A stretch of DNA of 64,000 bases from Lachnospiraceae bacterium 28-4 (GTDB lineage: Bacteria; Bacillota; Clostridia; Lachnospirales; Lachnospiraceae), in assembly GCA_000403275.2 (NCBI GenBank), contig KE159598.1:1067540-1131539 (forward strand). Direction: 5' to 3'. Shown here one piece after another: positions 18,126 through 27,345 of this stretch (position 1 is the stretch's first letter; the number at the start of each line of letters is the position of its first letter). Below the pieces are notes generated by a model. It was not told where the DNA came from and did no database searches. It worked only from the letters and a program-made list of their open reading frames with translations. The position numbers and the translations under genes are program-made.

Positions 18126-18162
18126 TATTCGTTCATTTTTGGTAGGGGGGATCTTCAGCGAC

Positions 18163-18774
18163 ATGGGGAAAAAGAAAACGGGAATAATGGGAGGGACTTT
18201 CAATCCGATTCATATGGGGCATCTGCTTCTGGCCGAGAATGCGAAAGAAGCTTTCGGCTTGGATGAAATACTCTTCGTTCCAAGCGGTCTGCCATATATG
18301 AAAAATGGGATAGAAATAGCGGATAAATGGATGCGTCTGGAGATGACCCGACTGGCGGTTTCGGACAATCCGGCTTTTGCCATTTCCTCTGCGGAAGTGG
18401 AAAGGGAAGGAAATTCCTATACTTGGGAAACGCTGGAACTTTTCCGGGACAAAGAACCGGAAACGGAGTTTTTCTTTATCGAAGGAGCGGACAGTCTTTT
18501 TGCTATGGAATCGTGGAAAAATCCGGAAATCATATTCCGCGATTGTACGATTCTCGTCGCCGTCAGGGATGGAAAGGACGATGATGACTTGCGAGAGCAG
18601 ATCGACCGCCTCGAAAAAAAGTATGGGGCCAGGATCGGGCTGATCGGAATGAAGGAAATTTCTTTTTCCTCTACGGATATTAGGGAAAGGATACGGAACG
18701 GAAGATCGATTCGCTATATGGTTCCTGACAAAGTGATCGAATATATAAAAAAATACCGGTTGTATATGGAATAA
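18163..18774 (+). CDS. nadD: Nicotinate-nucleotide adenylyltransferase
   Basis: The 203-residue enzyme converts nicotinate mononucleotide and ATP to deamido-NAD in NAD synthesis. It carries the nucleotidyltransferase motif GGTFNPIHMGHLLLAE and the second signature FSSTDIRERIRNGRSI. ATG 18163 gives the usual N-terminus; a TTG eight codons upstream is possible, and the G-rich ribosome site (18142-18150) is some distance from the ATG. It is part of the obgE-yhbY-nadD-yqeK-rsfS run. Confidence 0.96.
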   Translation: MGKKKTGIMGGTFNPIHMGHLLLAENAKEAFGLDEILFVPSGLPYMKNGIEIADKWMRLEMTRLAVSDNPAFAISSAEVEREGNSYTWETLELFRDKEPETEFFFIEGADSLFAMESWKNPEIIFRDCTILVAVRDGKDDDDLREQIDRLEKKYGARIGLIGMKEISFSSTDIRERIRNGRSIRYMVPDKVIEYIKKYRLYME

Positions 18775-18810
18775 AAGAGAAATACGTCAGATTGGGAGGA
18801 TAAGTGAAAT

Positions 18811-19398
18811 ATGGAAGCGAAATCTTCAAACCTGAAAAAAATCCGGAAAGCAATGGAAAAAACTTTGGATTCCAAGCGTTTTGAGCATACGCTGGGAGTG
18901 GAATATACTGCAGCCGCACTTGCCATGCGATATGGTGAAGATCTTATGAGGGCGCAGACAGCAGGGCTTTTGCATGATTGTGCGAAGTGTATGAGCAATG
19001 AAAAGCGGCTGTCCATTTGCGAAAAGCACAATATTAGTGTGAACAAGATTGAACGTAAAAATCCTTTTTTATTGCATGCCAAGGTAGGGAGTTATATTGC
19101 CATGCAGAAATTTCATGTCCACGACAGCGATACGGTCAATGCGATTTTGAATCATACGACGGGAAGGCCGGATATGTCTCTGCTGGAAAAAATTATTTAT
19201 GTGGCCGATTATATTGAGCCAGGGAGGAAACAGGCGCCAAACCTTACAGAAATCAGAAAACTGGCATTTACAGATATAGACGAAGCGCTGTACCGTATTT
19301 TGGAAGATACGCTCGTTTATCTGAGAACGGTGGAAGGCGATGTGGATCCGATGACACAGAAAACGTATGATTTTTATAAAAATAGGAGAATTGGATGA
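18811..19398 (+). CDS. yqeK: HD-domain diadenosine tetraphosphate hydrolase YqeK
   Basis: The 195-residue HD hydrolase shows the metal ligands: His in FEHTLGVEY, HD in GLLHDCAKCM, later His/Asp in VADYIEPGR. YqeK proteins cleave Ap4A symmetrically to ADP. It overlaps the next gene by 4 bp (ATGA), showing translational coupling with rsfS, and follows nadD as usual. Confidence 0.94.
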   Translation: MEAKSSNLKKIRKAMEKTLDSKRFEHTLGVEYTAAALAMRYGEDLMRAQTAGLLHDCAKCMSNEKRLSICEKHNISVNKIERKNPFLLHAKVGSYIAMQKFHVHDSDTVNAILNHTTGRPDMSLLEKIIYVADYIEPGRKQAPNLTEIRKLAFTDIDEALYRILEDTLVYLRTVEGDVDPMTQKTYDFYKNRRIG

Positions 19399-19757
19399 AC
19401 AGTAAAGAGATAACACGTCTTGCGATCAGGGCGTTGGAAGAGAAAAAGGCGGAAAATATCGAAGTCATTGACATTAGTGAGGTATCTGTGATTGCCGATT
19501 ACTTTATTATCGCCAATGGTACGAACCATAATCAGAACCAGGCGCTTGCTGATTCCGTAGAGGAAACGATTGGCAGGGCGGGAGGAAATCTGAAACAGGT
19601 GGAAGGATACGATACCGCAAACTGGATATTGATGGATTTTCTCGATGTGATCGTTCATATTTTTGACAGAGACAACAGACTCTTCTACGACTTGGAGCGC
19701 ATCTGGCGAGATGGAAGGCAGATAGACCTGTCAGAATTCCAGGACGTGGAAGAATAA
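19395..19757 (+). CDS. rsfS: Ribosomal silencing factor RsfS
   Basis: This 120-residue Iojap/RsfS protein binds L14 and blocks subunit joining in starvation. The family features are EVSVIADYFIIANGTNHNQ, GYDTANWILMDFLDVIVHIF and the final RIWRDG region. It overlaps yqeK by 4 bp. It ends the ribosome-linked cluster; the next gene is an unrelated transporter 22 nt further on. Confidence 0.96.
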   Translation: MNSKEITRLAIRALEEKKAENIEVIDISEVSVIADYFIIANGTNHNQNQALADSVEETIGRAGGNLKQVEGYDTANWILMDFLDVIVHIFDRDNRLFYDLERIWRDGRQIDLSEFQDVEE

Positions 19758-19779
19758 GACATAAAGGACTTACGGATCA

Positions 19780-21159
19780 ATGAAAAAATATATAGGAGAC
19801 AGGAAATTTTACCTGATGGTTCTTTCCGTAGCCGTTCCCATCATGATACAAAATGGGATTACTAACTTTGTCAGTCTTTTAGACAATATTATGGTGGGGC
19901 AGATCGGCACAGAACAGATGTCCGGCGTGGCCATCGTCAATCAGCTGATCCTGGTTTTCAATCTCTGTATTTTCGGCGGCGTATCCGGCGCAGGTATTTT
20001 TACAGCGCAATATTATGGATGCGGAGACCAAAAGGGAATCAGGGATACATTCCGCATGAAACTGTGGCTCAGTCTGTTTATTACGGCAGCCGGGCTTTTG
20101 GCCTTTGCTTGTTTTGGCACGCAGCTGATTTCGCTGTACTTGCATGAGGCCGGAGATACCGGGGATCTGGAGGCTACTTTGCTGTATGCCCGTAAATATT
20201 TGCGGGTGATGATGGTGGAACTGGTGCCTTTTGCCATTATTCAGGCGTACTCTGGTACCTTGCGGGAAACGGGAGAAACCATGCTGCCGATGAAGGCAGG
20301 GATAGTGGCGGTATTCGTCAATTTAATTTTGAATTACATATTGATTTTCGGAAAATTCGGCATGCCGGCGCTTGGAGTAGAAGGGGCAGCCATTGCGACT
20401 ACCGTATCCCGGTTTGTGGAACTGGCAATCGTTGCGGGGTGGACGCACAGAAACAAAGAGAAAAACGGTTTTATTAGAGAAGTTTACCGGAGTATGAAGA
20501 TACCGGGAGGGTTGGTCGGCAAAGTGCTGGTCATGGGAACTCCGCTCATGGTGAACGAGGCTTTATGGTCCAGCGGCCAGGCAGTGTTGATGCAGTGCTA
20601 TTCCGTAAGAGGGCTTTCGGTGGTGGCGGCGTTCAATATTTCCTCCACCATATCCAATGTATTTAACGTAGTGTTCATTGCACTTGGAAATTCCGTGGGA
20701 ATTATTATCGGGCAGCTGCTGGGGGCGGGAAAAATGGAAGAAGCAAAGGATGCCGTAAGGAAACTGATGTTTTTTTCCGTAGGTGGATGTGCGGTCATTG
20801 GCATTTGTCTTTCCATTTTTGCACCTCTTTTCCCGATGATTTATAACACCACGGAGGAAATCAGAGGGCTTGCGGCACGGTTTATTATTGTGTCCTCCGC
20901 GTGTATGCCTATTTATGCTTTTGTAAATGTGGCTTACTTTACCTTACGTTCCGGTGGAAAGACATTGATTACCTTTTTCTTTGACAGCGTTTATACGTGG
21001 CTGGTTAATATTCCTCTGGCGTATATTCTGTCCAGATACACGGGAATGCATATTATACCACTTTATTTCATTTGCCAATTCATTGATATTATCAAGTGTT
21101 TGATCGGTTATATCCTGATCAAAAAAGGGGTATGGATGAATATGATTGTAAAAGAATAA
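19780..21159 (+). CDS. MATE family efflux transporter
   Basis: The 459-residue protein has 12 predicted membrane segments in two related halves. It has the family pattern VPIMIQNGITNFVSLLDNIM with VGQIGTEQMSGVAI in the first half and the corresponding NISSTISNVFNVVFIALGNS in the second. MATE proteins export drugs or metabolites using a Na+ or H+ gradient; the substrate is unknown. It is followed directly by a strong terminator at 21164-21190. Confidence 0.92.
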   Translation: MKKYIGDRKFYLMVLSVAVPIMIQNGITNFVSLLDNIMVGQIGTEQMSGVAIVNQLILVFNLCIFGGVSGAGIFTAQYYGCGDQKGIRDTFRMKLWLSLFITAAGLLAFACFGTQLISLYLHEAGDTGDLEATLLYARKYLRVMMVELVPFAIIQAYSGTLRETGETMLPMKAGIVAVFVNLILNYILIFGKFGMPALGVEGAAIATTVSRFVELAIVAGWTHRNKEKNGFIREVYRSMKIPGGLVGKVLVMGTPLMVNEALWSSGQAVLMQCYSVRGLSVVAAFNISSTISNVFNVVFIALGNSVGIIIGQLLGAGKMEEAKDAVRKLMFFSVGGCAVIGICLSIFAPLFPMIYNTTEEIRGLAARFIIVSSACMPIYAFVNVAYFTLRSGGKTLITFFFDSVYTWLVNIPLAYILSRYTGMHIIPLYFICQFIDIIKCLIGYILIKKGVWMNMIVKE

Positions 21160-21163
21160 AAAA

Positions 21164-21194
21164 ATGACGCCGGATGACCGGCGCCATTTTTTTA
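21164..21194. terminator. Bidirectional intrinsic terminator
   Basis: ATGACGCCGG (21164-21173) pairs with CCGGCGCCAT (21178-21187) with one mismatch and a 4-nt loop. T7 follows on the plus strand and an A-run precedes it, so it works for the MATE gene and for the convergent small membrane-protein gene. Confidence 0.9.
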
Positions 21195-21236
21195 TTTGTT
21201 TTTCAGCTGCATGCTCGGAATCTGGTTTTCCGGATG

Positions 21237-21455
21237 CTATGCCGATTCGCCGGAAGAGTTGCCTGTATACATATAAAATGAAATAAGATACAGGCCGCAG
21301 ATACCGACTAATGCATACACAATTCTTGAAAACCATGACATATTGCCGAAAATGAACGCCACGAGGTCAAAACTGAAGAAGCCGATCAGCCCCCAGTTTA
21401 CAGCGCCTATAATGGCGATTGTCAAGGCGGTAAAATCCAATGCTTTATGATTCAT
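21237..21455 (-). CDS. Small two-helix membrane protein (DUF378-like)
   Basis: The 72-residue protein has two membrane helices and the characteristic first block IAIIGAVNWGLIGFFSFDLV, as in the DUF378 family of unknown function. The start is placed at 21455, where GGAGG lies 8 nt upstream; five further in-frame codons upstream have no ribosome site. It stands alone, convergent with the MATE gene and divergent from the livJ promoter. Confidence 0.87.
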   Translation of the reverse strand: MNHKALDFTALTIAIIGAVNWGLIGFFSFDLVAFIFGNMSWFSRIVYALVGICGLYLISFYMYTGNSSGESA

Positions 21456-21594
21456 TATAAAAACCTCCATTCATAATCATTCTCAATGCGAAGTGAAAGT
21501 TTCCTCTCGCCTTTATTCTGTCCGAAAAATGATTTTTCATGCATAAAAATAAAGTTTTTTTTCATGAAATGTGAATAAAATGTTTAAAATAACA

Positions 21595-21626
21595 TTGACA
21601 AAGATTTTGATAGAGAGTAATATAAT
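21595..21626 (+). promoter_or_regulatory. Promoter of the branched-chain amino-acid transport operon
   Basis: TTGACA (21595-21600), 17-bp spacer, TAATAT (21618-21623), with an overlapping TATAAT at 21621. It lies about 50 bp before the ribosome site (GGAGGG) of the binding-protein gene, in an AT-rich stretch. Confidence 0.75.
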
Positions 21627-21677
21627 TCAGAAATGGAGAACTTTTTTCCATTTAAAAATATTCAGGAGGGAAAAATT

Positions 21678-22901
21678 ATGAAAAAGTTTAACAAAGTCAT
21701 GAGTGTTGTTATGGCTTCGGCAATGACTGCGGCTTTATTCGCGGGCTGTGGAAATGCGGATGCCGGAACACAGACAGCAGATTCTGCACCTGCTGCGGAA
21801 GAAGCAGCATCGGAAACAGGCGGTGATACGGCTGCTGCAGGGGCTTTTAAAATTGGCGGTATCGGACCTACGACGGGAAGTGCTGCCGTATATGGCCTTG
21901 CCGTACAGAATGCGGCACAGCTTGCCGTGGATGAAATTAATGCTGCCGGCGGCATCAACGGGGTTCCGATTGAGTTTAAGTTTGAAGACGATGAATGCGA
22001 TGCGGAAAAATCCGTAAATGCATATAATACATTGAAGGACTGGGGCATGCAGATGCTGATGGGTACCGTTACCAGCGGATGTAGCATTGCGGTAGCGGAA
22101 AATACGGCGGAAGACAATATGTTCCAGCTTACTCCTTCCGGTTCTGCCGTTGATTGCGTAAAATATGATAACGCATTCCGCGTATGTTTTTCCGACCCGA
22201 ACCAGGGAGCGGCTTCGGCTTTATATATCGGTGAAAATGCAATCGCTTCCAAAGTAGCGGTTATTTATGATAGTTCCGATATCTATTCTTCAGGGATTTA
22301 TGAGAAATTTACATCAGAAGCGGCAAACCAGCCTTTTGAAATTGTTTCCGCAGAAGCTTTTACGGCGGATAATAAGACAGACTTCTCCGTACAGCTTCAG
22401 AAAGCAAAAGATGCGGGCGCTGAACTGGTATTTCTGCCGATCTATTATACGGAAGCTTCCCTGATTCTTTCCCAGGCATCCACCATGGGATACAGCCCGA
22501 TTTTCTTTGGCTGTGATGGGCTGGACGGTATTCTTAATGTAGAGAATTTTGATACATCCCTGGCAGAAGGCGTTATGCTGCTTACACCCTTTGCAGCAGA
22601 TGCAGAAGACGAACTGACACAGAACTTCGTAACGACGTATAAAGAAAAATTTGGCGATACGCCGAACCAGTTCGCAGCAGATGCTTATGATGCGATCTAT
22701 GCGATCAAAGCGGCGGGCGAAAAGGCAGGTATTACACCTGATATGGATATGAATGCGATCTGCGAGGCTATGAAAGGCGCAATGACTGAAATTACACTGG
22801 ATGGCCTTACCGGCGTGGGCATGACATGGGATGCATCAGGAGAACCGGATAAAGCACCCAAAGCAGTCCAGATCAAAGATGGCGTTTATACGGCAATGTA
22901 A
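21678..22901 (+). CDS. livJ: Branched-chain amino-acid ABC transporter, substrate-binding lipoprotein
   Basis: The 407-residue type-I periplasmic-binding-fold protein is anchored as a lipoprotein (lipobox ALFAGC at about residue 22) after a short Ala/Glu-rich linker. Family landmarks are KIGGIGPTTGSAAVYG, AVDEINAAGGINGVPI, DDECDAEKSVNAYN, TSGCS and FAADAYDAIYAIKAAG. It delivers Leu/Ile/Val-like ligands to LivHM; exact ligands are unproven. The start is set by GGAGGGAAAAATT. Separation from the permease genes by a stem-loop fits higher expression of the binding protein. Confidence 0.93.
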   Translation: MKKFNKVMSVVMASAMTAALFAGCGNADAGTQTADSAPAAEEAASETGGDTAAAGAFKIGGIGPTTGSAAVYGLAVQNAAQLAVDEINAAGGINGVPIEFKFEDDECDAEKSVNAYNTLKDWGMQMLMGTVTSGCSIAVAENTAEDNMFQLTPSGSAVDCVKYDNAFRVCFSDPNQGAASALYIGENAIASKVAVIYDSSDIYSSGIYEKFTSEAANQPFEIVSAEAFTADNKTDFSVQLQKAKDAGAELVFLPIYYTEASLILSQASTMGYSPIFFGCDGLDGILNVENFDTSLAEGVMLLTPFAADAEDELTQNFVTTYKEKFGDTPNQFAADAYDAIYAIKAAGEKAGITPDMDMNAICEAMKGAMTEITLDGLTGVGMTWDASGEPDKAPKAVQIKDGVYTAM

Positions 22902-22959
22902 TAAAGTCCGGCTTGCAGGGAACTGACAGGGAACCGGCAGGCTGGTGTGCAGCCAGAGA

Positions 22960-23011
22960 GGGATGCTTGAAAGCTTTGCGGAAGCGGAGCTTTTACATCC
23001 CTTTTCTTATT
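22960..23011 (+). terminator. Attenuator-like stem-loop between livJ and livH
   Basis: GGGATG (22960-22965) pairs with CATCCC (22996-23001), enclosing a second stem of AAAGCT and AGCTTT. TTTTCTTATT follows. It lies in the 189-nt gap between the binding protein and permease and probably terminates part of the transcripts, giving excess binding protein. Confidence 0.7.
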
Positions 23012-23090
23012 ATAAGGTTATTTCTTGATAATAGAGAAAATTAATGATATAATTTTTTACAATGTACAAAATAGCGAAGAGGTGTTTCTT

Positions 23091-23975
23091 ATGAGTTTTA
23101 TTTCTTATTTGATCAACGGTATTAGCCTTGGCAGCGTATATGCGATCATTGCTTTGGGATATACAATGGTGTACGGGATTGCCAAGATGTTGAACTTTGC
23201 CCATGGGGATGTTATTATGGTGGGCGGCTTTGCCGTATTCACTATAGTAAGTACATTAGGACTTCCGCCTGTTCTGGGGATTCTGGCAGCTGTCGTGATC
23301 TGTACGGCGCTGGGGATGCTGATTGAACGCGTAGCTTATAAACCGCTCCGTAATGCATCGTCGCCGCTGGCAGTACTGATCACGGCAATCGGCGTAAGTT
23401 ACCTGCTACAGAATGTAGCGCTGCTTATTTTCGGAGCAAATACCAAATCATTTACGTCCGTTGTTACGATAAGTCCGTTAAAGCTTGCGGATGGACAGTT
23501 GATCATATCCGGAGAAACGATCGTGACGATCATAACAGGAATCGTTATTATGGTCTGCCTTACTTTATTTGTCCATAAATCGAAAGCCGGGCAGGCGATG
23601 CTGGCCGTTTCGGAGGATAAAGGAGCAGCCCAGCTGATGGGAATTAACGTGAACGGCACGATAGCCCTTACCTTTGCGATTGGTTCCGCGCTTGCGGCAG
23701 TAGCCGGCGTATTGTTATGTTCCGCTTATCCTTCCCTGACTCCCTATACGGGGGCGATGCCGGGAATCAAAGCCTTCGTGGCAGCCGTATTCGGAGGGAT
23801 CGGTTCTATACCGGGAGCAATGATAGGAGGAATTCTTTTGGGCATCATTGAAATTCTTGGAAAGGCGTATATTTCTTCTCAAATGGCAGATGCGATCGTT
23901 TTTGCCGTTCTGATTGTTGTCCTTCTTGTAAAACCGACGGGCATATTAGGAAAGAATATACAAGAGAAGGTGTAA
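23091..23975 (+). CDS. livH: Branched-chain amino-acid ABC transporter permease LivH
   Basis: The 294-residue permease has about eight membrane helices. It starts MSFISYLINGISLGSVYAII, the standard LivH beginning, followed by YGIAKMLNFAHGDVIMVG. The cytosolic coupling loop is around ALAAVAGVL and the C-terminus has GGIGSIPGAMIGG. The ATG at 23091 has GAAGAGG upstream. It forms the membrane channel with LivM. Confidence 0.95.
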   Translation: MSFISYLINGISLGSVYAIIALGYTMVYGIAKMLNFAHGDVIMVGGFAVFTIVSTLGLPPVLGILAAVVICTALGMLIERVAYKPLRNASSPLAVLITAIGVSYLLQNVALLIFGANTKSFTSVVTISPLKLADGQLIISGETIVTIITGIVIMVCLTLFVHKSKAGQAMLAVSEDKGAAQLMGINVNGTIALTFAIGSALAAVAGVLLCSAYPSLTPYTGAMPGIKAFVAAVFGGIGSIPGAMIGGILLGIIEILGKAYISSQMADAIVFAVLIVVLLVKPTGILGKNIQEKV

Positions 23976-23983
23976 AAGCAGCC

Positions 23984-25042
23984 ATGAAAAAAATGAAAAT
24001 AGCGAAAACGACAAAAAATAATCTAATCACATATTTAATAGTACTGTTTGCATATCTTGCAGTGCAGGTGCTTTTAGCGACCGGAAATATTTCCAGTCTT
24101 ATGAAGGGGCTTCTTGTTCCTCTTTGCATTTATGTGATGTTGGCAATTTCCCTGAATCTGACGGTGGGCATTTTAGGGGAACTGAGTCTCGGACATGCCG
24201 GATTTATGTGTGTGGGGGCATTCTCAGGAGCATTCTTCTCGAAATGCATGGATGGCGCCATGCCGGACGGGCTGAGGTTTTTTGCGGCTCTTTTGATAGG
24301 AGCGGCCGTTGCGGGAATATTTGGAATATTGATCGGCATTCCTGTATTAAGGCTGAAAGGTGATTATCTGGCCATCGTTACTTTGGCTTTTGGAGAAATT
24401 ATTAAAAACCTTGTGAATGTACTTTATATAGGAAAGGATAAGAATGGCTTCCATTTTTCTATGAAGGACTCTATTTCCTTGCATTTGGATCCGGAAGGGC
24501 AGGTTATTATCAACGGGGCACAGGGAATTACGGGAACTCCCCATGACGCCAGCTTCACGATCGGTATTATTTTGATATTTATATCTCTGCTTATTATATT
24601 AAACCTGATCAATTCAAGGGATGGACGCGCCATCATGTCGATCAGGGATAACCGCATTGCGGCGGAATCCATCGGAATCAATATAACAAAGTACAAATTA
24701 ATGGCTTTTTCCATATCCGCATCGATCGCGGGGGTAGCAGGAGTCCTTTATGCCCACAATTTGTCAACTTTGACGGCTTTGCCTAAAAACTTTGGTTACA
24801 ATATGTCCATTATGATCCTTGTGTTTGTAGTTCTTGGCGGCATCGGGAATATAAGGGGGTCCATTATTTCAGCAGTCATTCTCACGCTGCTTCCCGAACT
24901 TTTACGGGGACTCAGCGATTACCGTATGCTAATTTATGCGATCGTCTTAATCGCTATGATGCTTCTGAACTGGAGTCCGAAGGCGATCGAGTGGAAAGAA
25001 GGGCTGAAACGCTATTCCAAAAAAGAAAAGGGGGTTAAATAA
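23984..25042 (+). CDS. livM: Branched-chain amino-acid ABC transporter permease LivM
   Basis: The 352-residue second permease has landmarks ISLNLTVGILGELSLGHAGF, IPVLRLKGDYLAIVTLAFGE, AIMSIRDNRIAAESIGIN and GGIGNIRGSIISA. It starts 8 nt after livH and is followed 1 nt later by livG, so livHMG are tightly packed. It pairs with LivH. Confidence 0.95.
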   Translation: MKKMKIAKTTKNNLITYLIVLFAYLAVQVLLATGNISSLMKGLLVPLCIYVMLAISLNLTVGILGELSLGHAGFMCVGAFSGAFFSKCMDGAMPDGLRFFAALLIGAAVAGIFGILIGIPVLRLKGDYLAIVTLAFGEIIKNLVNVLYIGKDKNGFHFSMKDSISLHLDPEGQVIINGAQGITGTPHDASFTIGIILIFISLLIILNLINSRDGRAIMSIRDNRIAAESIGINITKYKLMAFSISASIAGVAGVLYAHNLSTLTALPKNFGYNMSIMILVFVVLGGIGNIRGSIISAVILTLLPELLRGLSDYRMLIYAIVLIAMMLLNWSPKAIEWKEGLKRYSKKEKGVK

Positions 25043-25043
25043 T

Positions 25044-25802
25044 ATGACATTGCTTGAAGTGAAAAATTTAACCATTTCCTTTGGCGGACTGAGGGCTGTG
25101 GATGATTTTAACATAGAAATAAAGAAAGGCCAATTATACGGATTGATTGGACCAAACGGTGCCGGAAAGACGACGGTTTTTAATTTATTGACCGGCGTTT
25201 ACAAACCGGACGAGGGGATCATCAAACTGGAAGGCCGCGATATTACCGGCTTAAAGACGATCGACATCAATAAGTCGGGAATTGCCAGAACTTTTCAGAA
25301 CATCCGCCTCTTTAAAGAACTGACGGTACTCGATAATGTAAAGGCAGGGCTGCATAATCATTATCATTATTCTACGATAGAGGGAATCTTACGCCTTCCA
25401 AAATATTATAAAGTAGAAAAAGAAATGAATGAACGCGCCATGGAACTTCTGAAAGTATTTGAACTGGATGCGGAGGCAGATTATCTCGCGTCTAACCTTC
25501 CATACGGAAAGCAGCGCAAATTGGAAATTGCCCGCGCACTGGCAACGGAACCGAAGCTTCTTTTGCTGGATGAGCCGGCGGCCGGCATGAACCCTAACGA
25601 AACAGGAGAACTTATGGATACAATCCGTTTTGTCAGGGATCAATTTGATATGACTATCTTGCTGATCGAGCATGATATGAAGCTGGTATCCGGGATTTGC
25701 GAGGAGCTGACGGTATTGAACTTCGGCCGTATCCTGACGCAAGGAAAAACGGGAACCGTACTGAATGATCCGCAGGTAATTACGGCATATTTGGGAGAAT
25801 AG
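25044..25802 (+). CDS. livG: Branched-chain amino-acid ABC transporter ATPase LivG
   Basis: The 252-residue ABC ATPase has Walker A GPNGAGKTT, the Q-loop in ARTFQNIRLF typical of LivG, a signature region LPYGKQRKLEIARAL (first residues degenerate against LSGGQ, as common in LivG), Walker B LLLLDEP and the switch His in LIEHDM. It energises LivHM together with LivF. Confidence 0.96.
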   Translation: MTLLEVKNLTISFGGLRAVDDFNIEIKKGQLYGLIGPNGAGKTTVFNLLTGVYKPDEGIIKLEGRDITGLKTIDINKSGIARTFQNIRLFKELTVLDNVKAGLHNHYHYSTIEGILRLPKYYKVEKEMNERAMELLKVFELDAEADYLASNLPYGKQRKLEIARALATEPKLLLLDEPAAGMNPNETGELMDTIRFVRDQFDMTILLIEHDMKLVSGICEELTVLNFGRILTQGKTGTVLNDPQVITAYLGE

Positions 25803-25815
25803 GGAGAAATAGAAA

Positions 25816-26529
25816 ATGGCTATGCTTGAAATCAGGGACCTGGAAGTATACTATGGTATGATCCAGGCGATCAAAGGTATTTCCTTCGACGTAAAGGAAG
25901 GTGAAGTTATCGCTCTGATCGGGGCGAACGGCGCTGGTAAGACGACGACGCTCCATACAATTACCGGGCTGCTTCCGGCAAAAACGGGGACGATCACTTT
26001 CGAAGGGCAGGATATTACGAAGGTTCCCGGCTATAAGATTGTTTCTAAGGGAATGGCGCATGTCCCGGAGGGGAGGAGAGTATTTGCCCAGCTTTCCGTT
26101 CTTCAGAACCTTCGTATGGGAGCTTATACGAGAAAGGATAAAAATGAAATAGAGGAAACATTACAATCCGTATATAAGAGGTTTCCACGTCTGGAAGAAC
26201 GGCAAAACCAGATGGCCGGGACTTTGAGCGGCGGTGAACAGCAAATGCTGGCGATGGGAAGGGCATTGATGTCTCATCCTAAGATCATACTTATGGATGA
26301 ACCGTCTATGGGTCTGTCCCCCATATTCGTAAATGAGATTTTTGATATAATCAAAGAAGTAAGCGCCAGTGGAACTACGGTTCTCCTCGTGGAACAGAAT
26401 GCAAAGAAAGCGCTTTCTATTGCTGACAGGGCTTATGTGCTGGAAACAGGCAGGATTGTATTGGAAGGCAAGGCGGGCGACCTTTTGAATGATGATTCCA
26501 TTAAGAAAGCATATCTTGGGGAAGCCTGA
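25816..26529 (+). CDS. livF: Branched-chain amino-acid ABC transporter ATPase LivF
   Basis: The 237-residue ABC ATPase has Walker A GANGAGKTTT, the LivF-type HVPEGRRVFAQLSVLQNL, signature LSGGEQQMLAMGRAL, and Walker B IILMDEPSMGLSP. It starts 13 nt after livG with AGGGAGAAA upstream. It completes a five-gene importer operon. Confidence 0.96.
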   Translation: MAMLEIRDLEVYYGMIQAIKGISFDVKEGEVIALIGANGAGKTTTLHTITGLLPAKTGTITFEGQDITKVPGYKIVSKGMAHVPEGRRVFAQLSVLQNLRMGAYTRKDKNEIEETLQSVYKRFPRLEERQNQMAGTLSGGEQQMLAMGRALMSHPKIILMDEPSMGLSPIFVNEIFDIIKEVSASGTTVLLVEQNAKKALSIADRAYVLETGRIVLEGKAGDLLNDDSIKKAYLGEA

Positions 26530-26561
26530 GAGATAGTGGGATATTTTAGGAGGTAAAAGGT

Positions 26562-27185
26562 ATGGATAAGAAAGTAGTGATTACGATCGCAAGGCAGTAT
26601 GGAAGCGGCGGGCGTACGATCGGCGAGATGCTGGCAAAGGATATGGGCATTCATTATTACGATAAAGAGCTGATTAAGCTGGCGTCGGAAGACAGCGGAA
26701 TTAATGAAAGGCTGTTTGTAAACGCGGATGAAAAAATAAAAATGACCAAGCTGTTTAAAATGGTAAAAAAAGTCTATAACGGCCAGCTGATTCCTCCGGA
26801 AAGCGATGATTTCGTTTCCGATCATAATTTATTCAATTATCAGGCAAAGGTCATTAAACAGTTGGCGGAAGAGGAGTCCTGCGTGATGATCGGTCGTTGC
26901 GCGGATTATGTGTTGAAAGATTATGATAATGTGTTAAGTGTATTCATTCATGCACCGAAGGATTATTGCATGGAACAGGCGGCAAAGAAAGTAAGCATGT
27001 CTTCCAGAGAACTTGAAAAATATATTGCTAAGACAGACAAACGCAGGGCAGAATATTATAAGTTCTATACAGGAAGGGAATGGACGGATGCGAGAAATTA
27101 TGACTTGTGCCTTGACAGTTCTAAGCTTGGCTTTGAACGTTGTGTAGAGGAAATTCAGGCGTATCTTAAGGTCAGATTCCGTTAA
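26562..27185 (+). CDS. Cytidylate-kinase-like family protein
   Basis: The 207-residue P-loop kinase-fold protein has the family start VVITIARQYGSGGRTIGEML, with an RQYGSGG loop in place of a classic Walker A. It continues with HYYDKELI, MIGRCADYVL and a conserved basic region KTDKRRAEYYKFYTGREW. This family is frequent and multi-copy in Clostridia and is distinct from the canonical Cmk, so the true substrate is uncertain. A paralogue with the same layout lies at 34124-34750. A strong ribosome site (AGGAGG) and a downstream terminator at 27250-27293 show the end of this operon. Confidence 0.85.
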   Translation: MDKKVVITIARQYGSGGRTIGEMLAKDMGIHYYDKELIKLASEDSGINERLFVNADEKIKMTKLFKMVKKVYNGQLIPPESDDFVSDHNLFNYQAKVIKQLAEEESCVMIGRCADYVLKDYDNVLSVFIHAPKDYCMEQAAKKVSMSSRELEKYIAKTDKRRAEYYKFYTGREWTDARNYDLCLDSSKLGFERCVEEIQAYLKVRFR

Positions 27186-27249
27186 GAGCAAATGGCAGCT
27201 GGAAATGATAACTGGTTGTAAATAATAAATACTTTTATAAAAGAAGATA

Positions 27250-27293
27250 AAGAGGATTCAGGGTTTTAAAGAGCCCTGTAATCCTCTTTTTAT
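27250..27293. terminator. Intrinsic terminator between the kinase-like gene and lexA (convergent)
   Basis: AGAGGATT, then AGGG, pair with CCCT and AATCCTCT around a short loop, followed by TTTTTAT on the plus strand. The minus strand also has an A/T-flanked stem, so it may serve both convergent transcripts. Confidence 0.85.
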
Positions 27294-27298
27294 GCGCA

Positions 27299-27339
27299 GG
27301 GGTGCGTAAGGAAATTAGCAGCTTTGCTGCACGCACCCC
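27299..27339. repeat. Hairpin element 1 downstream of lexA
   Basis: GGGGTGCGT (27299-27307) pairs perfectly with ACGCACCCC (27331-27339). An inner stem GCAGC/GCTGC stands on a 3-nt loop and a one-sided 10-nt bulge separates the two. No T-run follows it. It resembles a REP-like or processed RNA structure; its function is unknown. Confidence 0.7.
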
Positions 27340-27345
27340 GCGCGG

